Part shown: one piece after another, positions 54,367 to 64,000 of the stretch | How the letters are laid out: each line of letters opens with the position of its first letter | Position numbering within the stretch: the first letter of the stretch is position 1 | NCBI GenBank assembly: GCA_023362775.1 | Contig: JALMGJ010000006.1 | Location: 8,703,001 to 8,767,000, forward strand | DNA from: Charina bottae | Lineage: Eukaryota; Chordata; Lepidosauria; Squamata; Charinaidae | DNA: 64,000 nt | Direction of reading: 5' to 3' | Notes under the pieces: model-generated | Databases searched by the model: none | Told to the model about the DNA's origin: nothing | Seen by the model: only the letters and a program-made list of their open reading frames with translations | Made by a program: the position numbers and the translations under genes

Positions 54367-54715
54367 GCTAAAAAGCTAAGATGAAATAAAGGAATATCAA
54401 TTAAATCTGAATATACAAAAATATCAAGTAGATATGTTTTATTTTATTTATGTATCATTCACAGTCCAAGACCAAACCAACAAACATTAAAATATAGACA
54501 GCAATTAAGGGGAAAATTCATATATATAAATTACATAAAAGCCATAGACTACCAAAGCTGTGAGGAAGGTACCAGCCGATTCCTATGGGCTAAAACCACA
54601 GATAAAAAAATTGCCACCCCCCCTGATTCATTTAGAAATTGATCACTTAAAAGGAAAGCCATGATCTCCTCGGCATGAGGGAAATGAAACTTTGTAATAA
54701 CTGGGGTTATTTATT
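53691..54715. other. Stretch without a recognisable gene
   Basis: Contains a (CAT)n run at 54330-54366. A string TAGCTAAATAAAGTGGAGAC near 53773 could be another LTR-type polyadenylation region. No supported gene. Confidence 0.4.
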
Positions 54716-57530
54716 TATTTATTTATGTTTCAATTTATATACTGCTCCATCTCCCCGCAAGGGAACTCTGGGCGGTTTACAAAACACAAAAATTAAAATC
54801 CAACAATTAAAACAACCCAATAAAACACTCTAATATATTAAAATTAAATATAAAAATCCAAGATGCGGTGGTATGATGTTTGGATGTTTAAAAGGGCCCT
54901 ATGGCACCAGCCATCCCCAAGAGGAACTGTTCCCCCCCTCCCCCCACGCAAGGCGGCAGAACCAGGTCTTTAAGTTCTTTCTGAAGGCTGGGAGCGATGA
55001 GGCCTGCCTCACCTCCGGGGGTAGCATATTCCAAAGGGTGGGCGCCGTTATCGAGAAGGCACGCCTCCTAGACCCCGTCAGGTGACATTCCTTTACGGAC
55101 GGGATCCGTAGCATGCCCTCTCTGAATGACCGAGTGGGACGGTTCGACGTTATGGGGATGAGACGGTCCCTCAGGTAACCTGGCCCCATGCCATGTAGGG
55201 CTTTAAAGGTGATAACCAACACCTTGAATTGGACCCGGAAGCACACAGGCACCCAGTGCAGCTGTCGCAACAGAGGTGTCACATGCGCTGATCTAGGCGC
55301 ACCAATAACTGCGCGAGCAGCCGCATTCTGGACCAATTGAAGCTTCCGGATACTCCTCAAGGGTAGCCCCATGTAGAGCGCGTTGCAATAGTCTATATGG
55401 GAGATGACCAGGGCATGAGTGACTGTACGGAGGGCTTCCTGATCCAGGAAAGGGCGTAACTGACGCACAACACGAAGTTGTGCAAAAGCCCTCCTGGCCA
55501 CGGCTACCACCTGCTCTTCAAGCAGGAGCCGTGAGTCCAGAAGAACCCCCAAATTACGCACTTGGACTGAATGGGGTAGTGCAACCCCATCCAGAACTAG
55601 AGATGACAACTTCCTGGATCCACGGGAGCCATCAATCCACAGCCACTCCATCTTACCAGGGTTCAGTCGAAGCCTGTTGTTCCCCATCCAGACCCCCACA
55701 GCCTCCAGGCACTGAGAAAGGGTAGCCACTGCATCACTTATCTCACCAGGGATGGAAATATATAATTGAGTATCGTCTGCATATTGATGGTATCTCATCC
55801 CATGGTGACGGATGATCTCACCCAGCGGTTTCATGTAGATGTTAAATAGGAGAGGGGAAAGAACCGAACCCTGCGGTACCCCACAGACGAGGGGGCGAGG
55901 GTCGGACCTTTCCTCTCCTATTACCACCGATTGGGAACGGCCCTGGAGGAAGGAGGTGAACCAACGCAGAACTACGCCTCCCACCCCCAACTCCCTGAGC
56001 CGTCCCAAAAGGATACCATGGTCGATGGTATCGAATGCCGCTGAGAGGTCAAGAAGAGCTAGGATGGATGCACTCCCTCCATCCCGCTCCCACCAGAGAT
56101 CATCTGTAAGCGCGACCAATGCAGTTTCCACCCCATATCCCGGCCTGAAACCCGACTGGAAGGGGTCCAGATAATCCGTATCATCCAGGATCCTCTGGAG
56201 TTGCAACGCCACCGCTTTCTCAACCACCTTCCCTAAAAAGGGGAGGTGGGAGACAGGACGAAAATTGTCCAATATAGTAGGGTCCAGTGATGGTTTCTTG
56301 AGGAGGGGGTGCACCAAAGCCCCTTTAAAAGCAGCTGGGAACACCCCCTCCCCCAGAGATGCATTAACCATCACCTGGGCCCAACCACATGTCACCTCCC
56401 GGGCTGCCTGTACCAGCCAGGAAGGGCATGGGTCCAGATGACATGTGGTGGCCCTTACAACCCGAAGGATCCTGTCCACTTCCTTAGGTCCAACAGGATC
56501 GAACTGTTCCCAGATAACCGGGCAAAGACGTTCCCTCGGCATCTCCCCAGACTGTGCTACACGCTTAGAGTCCAACTTAGACCGAATCTGAGCGACTTTA
56601 TCCTGCAGATGCTCAGAAAATTCTTCCACACGGCCCTGTAGGTGGGTCACAGACTCCACCTTACCCAACAGAGATCTTGTTATCTTAAACAGGGTCGTCG
56701 GGCGGCATTCTGCGGACGCAATAAGAGCGGAGAAATATTGACGTTTCGCCGCTCTTACCGCCACAAGGTAGGTCTTAACAGCGACTCTAGCTTGTGTTCG
56801 GTCAGATTCAGACCTTGTCTTTCTCCAGCGGCGCTCTAGGCGTCTCTTAACCCTCTTCAAGACCCTCAACTCCTCCGTATACCAAGGGGAGTATCGGGTC
56901 AAGTGTGGCAAGAGAGGCCGCATAGGCGCGATCCTGTCCAAGGCCCCGGCCGCCTCCCTATTCCAGGTTGCGGCCAGGACCTCCGCTGGAGCGTGCAGTA
57001 GATCCTGAGGTACAGCCCCCAGCTCCCTCTGAAACCCTATTGGGTCCATTAGTCGCCGGGGGCGGACCAATTGATTGGGTCCTGCCTCCCTGCGGAGTGG
57101 GGCGGCATAAGAGAATCTCAAGGTCACCAGGGCATGATCTGACCATGACAAAGGGGAAAGATGTAACTCTCCCCTCAGAGCATACTGCCATTGCTCCGAC
57201 AAGAAAACTAAGTCCGGGGTGAGTCCACTGTCTCGAGTTGGGTCTCGAATAATCTGGAACAGGCCCATGGCTGCCATGGTAGTCATGAACTCCCGAGCTG
57301 CCTCCGAGGCACGTCCCAGGGACGGCAGATTGAAATCCCCCAGAACCATAAGCCTAGGGAATTCCATCGCCAGCCCCGAGACGGCCTCCAGCAGCTCAGG
57401 CAGGGATGTTGCTACGCAGCAGGGAGGCTGGTACAGCAGCAACACTCCCAACTGTTCTCGAGAACCCAACTTGAAAAACAGGGTCTCACAACCGGCTACT
57501 TGCGGAGCAGTGCCCCTGAAGGCCACTAGA
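54716..57530 (-). mobile_element. L2 LINE, 5'-truncated, open reading frame intact
   Basis: Minus strand. The 3' end at the left has the hairpin GTAAACCGCCCAGAGTTCCC with a (AAAT)n tail (54716-54735). The 5' end stops near 57530 inside the endonuclease. Only one frame of 875 codons is present and it is undamaged, which suggests a fairly recent copy. No clear target duplication. Confidence 0.9.
54899..57526 (-). CDS. L2-clade endonuclease-reverse transcriptase (N-terminally truncated, 875 aa)
   Basis: Encodes the L2 replicase lacking the first part of the endonuclease. What is left of the APE-type endonuclease spans 1-140 (LLLYQPPCC, LGDFNLPS 62-69, LSWSDHALVTL with SDH 129-131). The linker has YSPWYTEELRVLKRVKRRLE. 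Reverse transcriptase covers about 400-620: VHPLLKKPSLDP, NFRPVSHLPFLGKVVEK, FQSGFRPGYGVETALVALTD, LLDLSAAFDTIDH (D493), VPQGSVLSPLLFNIYMKPLG and HQYADDTQLYIS (YADD 582-585). The C-terminal domain runs to residue 875 (LRQLHWVPVCFRVQFKVLVI; CRLAWGEGG). YADDTQLY and LSAAFDTIDH point to L2 more than to CR1. Not functional alone, since the N-terminal endonuclease motifs are missing. Confidence 0.92.
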   Translation of the reverse strand: MAFRGTAPQVAGCETLFFKLGSREQLGVLLLYQPPCCVATSLPELLEAVSGLAMEFPRLMVLGDFNLPSLGRASEAAREFMTTMAAMGLFQIIRDPTRDSGLTPDLVFLSEQWQYALRGELHLSPLSWSDHALVTLRFSYAAPLRREAGPNQLVRPRRLMDPIGFQRELGAVPQDLLHAPAEVLAATWNREAAGALDRIAPMRPLLPHLTRYSPWYTEELRVLKRVKRRLERRWRKTRSESDRTQARVAVKTYLVAVRAAKRQYFSALIASAECRPTTLFKITRSLLGKVESVTHLQGRVEEFSEHLQDKVAQIRSKLDSKRVAQSGEMPRERLCPVIWEQFDPVGPKEVDRILRVVRATTCHLDPCPSWLVQAAREVTCGWAQVMVNASLGEGVFPAAFKGALVHPLLKKPSLDPTILDNFRPVSHLPFLGKVVEKAVALQLQRILDDTDYLDPFQSGFRPGYGVETALVALTDDLWWERDGGSASILALLDLSAAFDTIDHGILLGRLRELGVGGVVLRWFTSFLQGRSQSVVIGEERSDPRPLVCGVPQGSVLSPLLFNIYMKPLGEIIRHHGMRYHQYADDTQLYISIPGEISDAVATLSQCLEAVGVWMGNNRLRLNPGKMEWLWIDGSRGSRKLSSLVLDGVALPHSVQVRNLGVLLDSRLLLEEQVVAVARRAFAQLRVVRQLRPFLDQEALRTVTHALVISHIDYCNALYMGLPLRSIRKLQLVQNAAARAVIGAPRSAHVTPLLRQLHWVPVCFRVQFKVLVITFKALHGMGPGYLRDRLIPITSNRPTRSFREGMLRIPSVKECHLTGSRRRAFSITAPTLWNMLPPEVRQASSLPAFRKNLKTWFCRLAWGEGGNSSSWGWLVP

Positions 57531-58055
57531 GACTCTCGAATTACAAATTCGAGTTACAATTACAAATTCGAATTACAACCGCCACCCCAACCGTTATATA
57601 TTTTAATTGCCCTCTATATACTACTAAATCTCTCATTGTGCTTATCTGTTTGTCTGTTTGTACCCTCAAGTTAGCCGAAACGGTGCATTATACTGCAACA
57701 ATTTTTGAATCAAGGTACCGAAAATCTGCTAATTTAAAGAATGCATAAAAATCCAGGACCCATTACTCCTGTGGAATTGAAATTTCCACAATGTTCAGAC
57801 CAGTTTTATTCACAAAGTTGTGGCCAGTGGAGCATTCCCGCAGTCACGTGATCGTGATACCCGATGCTCCCTGCCAGCTTTCCGCAAGCAAAGTCAATGG
57901 GGAAGCCAGCAGGAAGTCAGAAGTCACCCCCACTTCCACTGCTCTTTTACCCACCCATGGTCATTCTGTTGATCTGTTTAGGTAAGTACATATTAACTTA
58001 TTTTTGAAGTTAATTTGCCACTACAATTATTTTTCTATTTATGATATATACTCTT
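57531..58055. other. Spacer with Tc1/mariner-like MITE fragment
   Basis: Just outside the L2, an ATTACAAATTCGAGTTACA-type string is repeated twice (57539-57577). At about 57815-57975 the sequence CAGTCACGTGATCGTGA, AAGTCAATGGGGAAGCCAGC resembles, on the opposite strand, the interior of the MITE at 7342-7741 (CATTGATTTTGCTTGTCAGA, GAAGCCAGCTGGGAAGGTCG). No terminal repeat is preserved. No gene. Confidence 0.55.
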
Positions 58056-58716
58056 TGTCCTGTCCCAGCCCAATCACACACAATATACCAGGGAGGCAGT
58101 TGTAAAACTTTACTGAGAAACTTGTGAGGTAAACTTGTGAAGTAAACTTTGCTGAGAAACTTGTGAGGTAAACTTGTGAGGTAACAAACAAACGCACATA
58201 CTCTACAAAAACAAGCCCCAAAAGTCCCACGAGCTTGCCTTAAGGGAGTTTCACATTCAAAACACGATTAGTCAAGGGAGTCCAAGAGTCAAGAGTCAGG
58301 TCACAAGGTTTTCTGATCAGGAGTCCAGGCACATGGAGTCCGGTAAGCAGACTGTTGTCTCCAATGACCAGTCTGGGCTTGCGGCTCCCTTTTTATAGAG
58401 GCAGACCTGGGTGGCGCTTATTTAGGAGGGCGAGGCTGCTTTCTCGCCCATAGCCTCGCCGGCCTCTTTCCTTTCTGCTCTCCTTTCTTGAGCACCGGGA
58501 GGGGGTGGCAGCTCTGAGTCCTCGTCCTCACCAATTAGCGGTGCCTGCGCCTGCTGCTCACTGACCAGTCCTGCCTCCTCTGACTGCTCAGGCGGCTGTT
58601 TATCTAGAGCTGTCTGCTCGCCCTCCATCTCTACATCAGAGGCTGGTCGCCCGTCCTTGTCGTCTGACTCTGAGCCCGAACCCCCCATGGACTCCGAGCC
58701 TGAGCCCCCCATGACA
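58056..58716 (-). mobile_element. Solo LTR with perfect 5-bp TSD
   Basis: 661 bp with TG...CA ends (plus strand TGTCCTGTCCC...CCCATGACA) and CTCTT duplicated at 58051-58055 and 58717-58721. On the element strand it starts TGTCATGGGGGGCTCAGG. A TATA box CTATAAAAAG lies near 58389-58398 and an AGTAAA variant signal near 58108-58113. A short tandem repeat GAGAAACTTGTGAGGTAAAC lies within 58110-58184. It arose by recombination between two LTRs of a retrotransposon; superfamily (gypsy or retroviral) cannot be settled without the internal region. Confidence 0.9.
58422..58712 (-). other. 97-codon acidic open frame inside the solo LTR
   Basis: Starts 5 bp inside the LTR with MGGSGSESMGGSGSESDDKD, then DVEMEGEQTALDKQPPEQSE and IGEDEDSELPPPPGAQERRA. 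It is acidic at first and Lys/Glu-rich at the end, low-complexity, with no known domain. In a complete element the LTR start would follow the 3' end of the internal region, so this may be the C-terminal end of an element ORF or a fortuitous U3 frame. Confidence 0.4.
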
Positions 58717-58723
58717 CTCTTCT

Positions 58724-60922
58724 TAGATGATTTACCCGTGGTTTACGGAGGAGTTGAGGGTCTTGAAGAGGGTGAAGAGACGTCTAGAGCACCGCTGGAG
58801 AAAGACGAAGACGGAATTCGACCGAACACAATCTAGAGCCACTATTAAGGCCTACCTTGTGGCGGTAAGAGCGGCAAAATGTGAATATTTCTCCGCTCTT
58901 ATTGCGTCCGCAGAATGCCGTCCGACGGCCCTGTTCAAGATTACTCGATCTCTCTTAGGTAGGGTGGTATTGACCACCCACCTGCAGGGCTGTGTGGAGG
59001 AATTCTCTGAGCATCTGCAGGATAAAATCGCTCGGATTCAGTCTAAGTTGGACTCCATGCGTGGAATGCAATCTGGGGAGATGCTGGGAGAGTGGTCTTA
59101 CCCTGTTATCTGGGAACGATTTGATCCTGTTGGACCTAAGGAAGTGGACAGGATCCTCCGAATTGTTAATTCCACCACATGTTATTTAGATCCCTGCCCT
59201 TCCTGGCTGGTAAAATCAGCCAGGGAGGTGACAGGTAGATGGGTCCAGGCTATGATTAATACATCCTTGCTGGAGGGAGTGGTTCCAACTGCCTTCAAGG
59301 AGGCATTGGTGCACCCCCTCCTCAAAAAGCCATCCCTGGACCCTACCATTCTGGACAAATTTCGTCCAGTCTCCCACCTTCCCTTTTTGGGAAAGGTGGT
59401 TGAGAAAGTGGTGGCGTTGCAACTTCAAAGGACCCTGGATGAAGCGGATTATCTAGACCCTTTCCAGTCAGGTTTCAGGCTGGGTCATGGGACAGAGACT
59501 GCATTGGTTGCGCTTACGGATGATTTCTGGTGGGAGCGGGATGGAGGTAGTGCATCCATCCTGGCTCTCTTAGATCTCTCAGTGGCTTTCGATACCATCA
59601 ACCATGGCATCCTTTTAGGGCGGCTTAGGGAGTTGGGGGTGGGTGGCGTAGTTTTGCGCTGGTTCACCTCCTTCCTCTGGGGCCACTCTCAGTCGTTGGT
59701 GATAGGGGAGGAGAGATCCAGCCCGCGACCGCTCCTGTGTGGGGTGCCGCAGGATTCAGTTCTCTCTCCTCTCCTATTCAACATCTACATGAAACTGCTG
59801 GGCGAGGTCATCCGTCACCATGGGATGAGGTATCATCAGTATGCGGATGATACTCAATTGTATATCTCCATCCCTGGTGAGGTAAGTGATGCAGTGTCAA
59901 ACCTGTCCCAGTGCCTGGGGGCTGTGAGGGCCTGGATGGGGAAAAACAGGCTTCAATTGAACCCTGGTAAGACCGAGTGGCTGTGGATTGATGGTCTAGC
60001 GTCTTCTGGGAAATTATCATCTTTGGTTCTCGATGGGGTAGCACTGCCCCGTTCGGAACCGGTGCATAATCTGGGGGTCCTTCTAGACTCACGACTCCTG
60101 CTCGAAGAGCAGGTGGCAGTCATGGCTAGGAGGGCTTTTGCACAACTTCAGTTAGTGCACCAGTTACGCCCATTCTTGGATCGCAACGCCCTCTGTACAG
60201 TCACTCATGCTCTCGTCATCTCCCACGTAGATTATTGCAATGCGCTCTACATGGGGATACCCTTGAAGACTATCCAGAATCTACATCTGGTGCAGAATGC
60301 GGCCGCGCGGGCAGTTTTGTGTGCGTCAAGATCTGCACATGTAACACCGTTGCTCCGTGAGCTGCATTGGGTGCCGGTTTGCTTCCGGGTACAATTCAAG
60401 GTGTTGGTTATCACCTTTAAAGCCCTACATGGCATGGGGCCAGAATACCTGAGGGACCATCTTATCCCCATGTTATCGACCCACCCCACCCGGTCATTCA
60501 GAGAGGGCCTGCTATGAACCCCATCAATTAAAGAATGCCATCTGATGGGGTCTAGAAGGTGGGCCTTCTCTGTGGTAGCGCCCACTCTGGATGTTCCCCA
60601 AGATGGAACATCTTGCCCCCAGAGTTGAGACAGATTTCTTCCCTCCCGGCCTTTAGGAAAGAGCTGAAGACCTGGTTCTGCCGCCTGGCATGGGAGGGAG
60701 GAAGGGATAGTTCCTCATGGGGGTGGCTAATCCCCTAATTTATAACTGTCCTTCTTTTAATTATTCCATCACCATCTGGATTTTATGATATGTATTTTAT
60801 TGTATAACGGAGGTTTTATATGTTTTAGACTTTATTTTAACTTATTTATTGTGAACCGCCCAGAGTTCCCCATGAGGGGAGATGGGCGGTCATACAAATT
60901 AAATAAATAAATAAATAAATGA
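58724..60922 (+). mobile_element. L2 LINE, 5'-truncated, plus strand
   Basis: Starts within the linker after the endonuclease (IYPWFTEELRVLKRVKRRLE) and ends with CCGCCCAGAGTTCCCCATGA, GGGGAGATGGGCGGTCATAC and (AAAT)n at 60903-60920. It is the same family as 54716-57530, in the opposite orientation; their truncated 5' ends face each other about 1.2 kb apart. Confidence 0.9.
58727..60720 (+). pseudogene. L2 reverse transcriptase, interrupted near the C-terminus
   Basis: Open for 596 codons to 60517: linker, RT (VHPLLKKPSLDP, LLDLSVAFDTINH, VPQDSVLSPLLFNIYMKLLG, HQYADDTQLYIS) and most of the C-terminal domain (LRELHWVPVCFRVQF). A TGA at 60515-60517 stops it; the frame then continues with further breaks to ...FRKELKTWFCRLAW. 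The VPQGS motif is VPQDS here, probably weakening activity. Older than the minus-strand sister copy judging from these lesions. Confidence 0.88.
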
Positions 60923-60944
60923 TCACAGGACCATCCAGCATTGG

Positions 60945-62690
60945 GGTAAAAAATTATGGTCAACCTAAATGTAATGTTCATTCTGGTCACATCAGACTGC
61001 ACTACCTTTCTCTCAAAGGATGACCCAATGGGTCATGGGTTGTCTAGTTGTGTATAAAGTGGACATTTTAATACAACATGGGATATAGATTCAATCTCCA
61101 TATTTGAACATATACAAATACGGTTTTCATATGGGAAGTTGAAATATCTTCCAGTTGTCACCCTGATGGGCAGTGCATCAGTTTGGGGTCAGAGAACAAG
61201 CTTCCTATGTGGAGCGTGAAGAATCTTTTAAAAAATAGTTAGGGAGAGTCCAGGAGGATGGGACAGTTTTTCTATAATAGAGATGGGAAATTTTGGCCCT
61301 GACTAAGTCCCAGGCCCTCTGAATTCTGCTAAGGATTTATTGAGGTCTAAAGCAGGTAAAGATGGCATGCACAGACCATAATATGTCAGTTCTTGATCTA
61401 TCTGGCTCTGCAAGGTGGATACAAATCTATTGTTCAGGGTAAGAGTCCCCCCACCCAAAGGATTTCCCTTGCCCACAACTTTAAGCAGCATAGTCTTGCA
61501 TGGCTAGGGTTACCAGACATCTGACAAAAGGAGGACATGTCCTCCTTTTTATCCTCATGTCCTCCATACGGCAGGCATAGACTTAAAATCAAATATTAGC
61601 TGGCTTTTTGAGTGTCTTGTTTTTTTCTGGGGGGGACTGTTTTCACAACAGTAGTTATTCAAACTTTTGTGTATTGTGACCTTGTAAGTTGTTTGCTTCT
61701 TTCTTTCCCTTGTCCGTCAACAGACTCAACAGCCTAGATTTACATTATTTAATGTATTTCCTGATTCCAGGAATCAGCTTCAATCCAGCCCCTTCAAATC
61801 TATGATCACTGGAGTCTGTAGATCTCATGACTCATCATATGTTTCTATGGTGAAATTTGAAAAGCATGCCATCATGAATTCTATATTATCCCTAGCATAT
61901 GTTCTTGGACATAAAGATTTGTTGGAAAAATACTGCAATTGGAAAACCAGTCTTTCTGATGCTGGAAAAAGTAATTTCATATACATGTAGGCCTAAGTAC
62001 ATTTTCTTTGCAGTTTTTTAATGTAATTTTTGTTGCAGATTAAGTACATTTATTAATTATTTGTTGCAGATTAAGAACATTAAGAACATTAATTAGTATG
62101 TCCTCCTTTCTCCCCTCTTTCTCCTCCTTTCCAGTTGTCTGTGTCCTCCTTTGCCTGTTCAGATATCTAGTCACCCTATGCATGGGTCCTGAAATACATG
62201 GAGCCCATTTTTAATTGCATTACAGGATTAGAGGTTGAGTGAGAATTGCATGCTATTTTTTTTAGAAATGTAGCTTGTATAGTGTCAAAGATGGAAATCA
62301 TCTTATAGGCACACACCTGGGTACCATAAAGCAGTATCCCCCAAACTTTGGCCTTGAATAGGTTAATGCCAGCTGGGACAATATTATACCCACGCTGGTT
62401 TTCAAATTTTGTAATTGCTAGAGACACTCTTTGAACCATTATATCTGGTTTCCTCACTTGATTGCCCCAGCAGGGAGAGATTGGAAGTAAATGTCTAAAT
62501 ATTTGAAAGATTTCACCTGCTCGATAGAGCTTCCATTTATCGACCATCTAGCGGAGGGGTTGAAACGTTTGCTTTAAAACACCAGGATTTGTGTTTCTGA
62601 GTGGTTTATTTCAAGGCACTCTCTAATAGATATGTTAAAACCTAGGCTGCTTGAACTCCAAGGAAATAGTGGAATATCAAAGAGGTAACT
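60945..62690 (-). pseudogene. Unclassified non-LTR reverse-transcriptase remnant split by a hAT element
   Basis: The minus strand reads WSINGSSIEQVKSFKYLDIY (RT thumb region) near 62.55 kb. Then VWGILLYGTQVCAYKMISIF and FLKKIACNSHSTSNPVMQLK follow. After the hAT insertion come KVVGKGNPLGGGTLTLNNRF, LTYYGLCMPSLPALDLNKSL and, near 61.1 kb, PYENRICICSNMEIESISHV, VLKCPLY (a C-terminal Cys/His-type motif). Order and motifs are those of a LINE C-terminus, not matching the L1, L2, CR1 or BovB copies here. Clade unknown. Several frame breaks. Confidence 0.6.
61505..62178. mobile_element. hAT-type non-autonomous transposon
   Basis: 674 bp with inverted ends TAGGGTTACCAGACATCTG and CAGATATCTAGTCACCCTA (two or three mismatches). 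Flanks TGCATGGC (61497-61504) and TGCATGGG (62179-62186) match at 7 of 8, a hAT-size duplication. Next to each end lies an AAAGGAGGACA / TGTCCTCCTTT block. A 62-codon frame at 61802-61990 has no recognised transposase motif. It cuts a LINE remnant in two. Confidence 0.83.
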
Positions 62691-62693
62691 ACT

Positions 62694-63152
62694 AAGGTCC
62701 GCATAGTCAAAGCAATGGTATTCCCCGTAGTAACCTATGGCTGCGAGAGCTGGACCATAAGGAAGGCTGAGCGAAGGAAGATAGATGCTTTTGAACTGTG
62801 GTGTTGGAGGAAAATCCTGAGAGTGCCTTGGACTGCCAGAAGATCAAACCAGTCCATCCTCCAGGAAATAAAGCCAGACTGCTCACTTGAGGGAATGATA
62901 TTAAAGGCAAAACTGAAGTACTTTGTCCACATAATGAGAAGACAGGATACCCTGGAGAAGAGGCTGATGCTAGGGAAAGTGGAAGGCAAAAGGAAGAGGG
63001 GCCGACCAAGGGCAAGATGGATGGATGATATTCTGGAGGTGACAGACTCAACCATGGGGGAGCTGGGGATGGTGACGGCCGACAGGAAGCTCTGGCGTGG
63101 GCTGGTCCATGAAGTCACGAAGAGTTGGAAGCAACTGAACAAATAAACAACA
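62694..63152 (+). mobile_element. RTE-BovB 3' end, same lineage as the intact copy
   Basis: Nearly identical to the last ~450 bp of the BovB at 34.65-35.10 kb. Open frame 62715-63146 (MVFPVVTYGCESWTIRKAER ... VTKSWKQLNK), then AATAAACAACAAAAAA. AACTACT on both sides (62687-62693 and just after the tail) fits a short target duplication. 5'-truncated; the remaining frame is undamaged but lacks all catalytic parts. Confidence 0.92.
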
Positions 63153-63651
63153 AAAAAACTACTTTACAATAAAAAGAATACAGAAACTAGACCCTTTAAA
63201 GCTTACTAACACTATAGAACTAAGAAAAATTAAATGCTATGCAACATAAAAGCCACCCAGGCCAGACCTGAAGCCATAAGTTCCCATTCCTCAGAATCAA
63301 ACAAAAAAGTTTTAAGCCCAAATTTAACTACTAAAATAGTCCGTTCCTCACCTATGCCAATATCCACTTCATGCTTGCAAATAATGGCACAGACCTGTCT
63401 TCCTGAGTTCTTCCATTCCACCTCAATACAGTTATTTTATCAGACGGAAACTATTGCCAATCAATTATCTAAGGTAGGCCCTAATTCTATTATGAAAAAA
63501 AGTCCAACCAAAGTAGTATAGCCGTTCCAGAAGCTGTTGCATTTGTACTCTCTGAAAAATCTATCTAGTTGGTTTGTTTTAAATCAAGATAGAATACAAT
63601 GCCTTCTGCATCGCTGCCTGTTTTCCCACTTTGACAACTTTAGGTCCGCCC
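63153..63651. other. Stretch without a recognisable gene
   Basis: A 95-codon plus-strand frame and a 63-codon minus-strand frame overlap here with no recognised domain. It could be a further decayed part of the LINE remnant at 60.9-62.7 kb, but I see no motif to support this. Confidence 0.35.
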
Positions 63652-63665
63652 TAGGTTCTTATATA

Positions 63666-63975
63666 GAGGGGCATGGTGGCTCAGCGGGTAAGACACCAGG
63701 CTTGTCGATCGGAAGATCGCAAGTTCAGAGGTTCGAATCCCTAGCCCTGCGTGCGGAGTGAGCTCCCGCACTAGCCCCAGCTCTTTCCAACCTAGCAATT
63801 AGAAAGCATGCACATGCAAGTAGATTAATAGGTACCACTTCGGTGGGTAGGTAACAGCATGACCGCGGAAGCATCTTCGTACAACGCTGGCTCTTCAGCT
63901 AACAAACGGAGATGAGCACCGGCCCCTAGAGTCGGACACGACTGCACAAATGTGCGGGGGGAACCTTTACCTTTT
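63666..63975 (+). mobile_element. Sauria-type SINE with BovB-like tail, complete, perfect TSD
   Basis: 310 bp. tRNA-like head GGGGCATGGTGGCTCAGCGG (A box) and GAGGTTCGAATCCC (B box), body with AAGTAGATTAATAGGTACCA, then AGAGTCGGACACGACTGCAC and CCTTTACCTTTT. TAGGTTCTTATATA at 63652-63665 and 63976-63989 is a perfect 14-bp duplication, so the insertion is fairly recent. Confidence 0.94.
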
Positions 63976-64000
63976 TAGGTTCTTATATATGTGTATCAAT

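Noticed and set aside
56309..56641. Plus-strand frames across 55.5-57.2 kb
   Set aside because: Shadows of the intact minus-strand L2 ORF.

Overview
The window looks like a piece of squamate reptile (lizard or snake) nuclear genome. The reasons are an AT-rich, gene-free background and a typical squamate repeat set: RTE-BovB, L2/CR1 and L1 LINEs, a Penelope-like element, tRNA SINEs with BovB-like tails (Sauria-SINE type), 5S-rRNA-derived SINEs, L2-tailed tRNA SINEs, hAT and Tc1/mariner-like MITEs, Ty1/copia elements and a solo LTR. I could not support any host protein-coding exon, structural RNA gene or CRISPR array. Every long open frame belongs to a transposable element.

Layout. 1-9 kb: mostly unique sequence with hAT MITEs, an L2-tailed SINE, a 5S-type SINE, a Penelope-like GIY-YIG fragment (5.4-6.2 kb), a Tc1/mariner-like MITE and a SINE with a 102-bp internal tandem array. 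9-12.4 kb: two 5'-truncated minus-strand L1s, one carrying a hAT MITE and the other three SINEs, one of which holds a 63-bp L2 tail. 12.4-28.7 kb: low-density region with BovB and L2 3' ends, SINEs, a decayed copia-like LTR, a CR1 remnant and a long polypurine tract. 28.8-38.6 kb: a nest of three LINEs. An internally deleted L1 is interrupted by a nearly complete but broken L1, which is interrupted by a full-length BovB with an intact 1010-codon ORF. 39.0-49.5 kb: a second nest. A decayed copia has its 5' LTR split by a young, structurally complete copia with an intact 1322-codon polyprotein; its LTRs differ at one position in 650. 49.5-54.7 kb: SINEs, a CR1 endonuclease remnant and LTR-like dispersed repeats. 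54.7-60.9 kb: two L2 LINEs head to head, with a solo LTR between them. 60.9-64 kb: an unclassified LINE fragment split by a hAT element, a BovB 3' end and a fresh SINE.

How the parts relate. Autonomous elements (BovB, L2, L1, copia) sit beside short elements that share their 3' ends (BovB-tailed and L2-tailed SINEs). Target-site duplications (TSDs) read directly from the sequence give a relative order of insertion. The two best candidates for recently active elements are the inner copia (43798-49254) and the BovB (31879-35107). The most notable structural signal is that both copia elements carry a primer-binding site matching the anticodon arm of initiator tRNA-Met, not its 3' end. This is the half-tRNA priming arrangement known from Drosophila copia.
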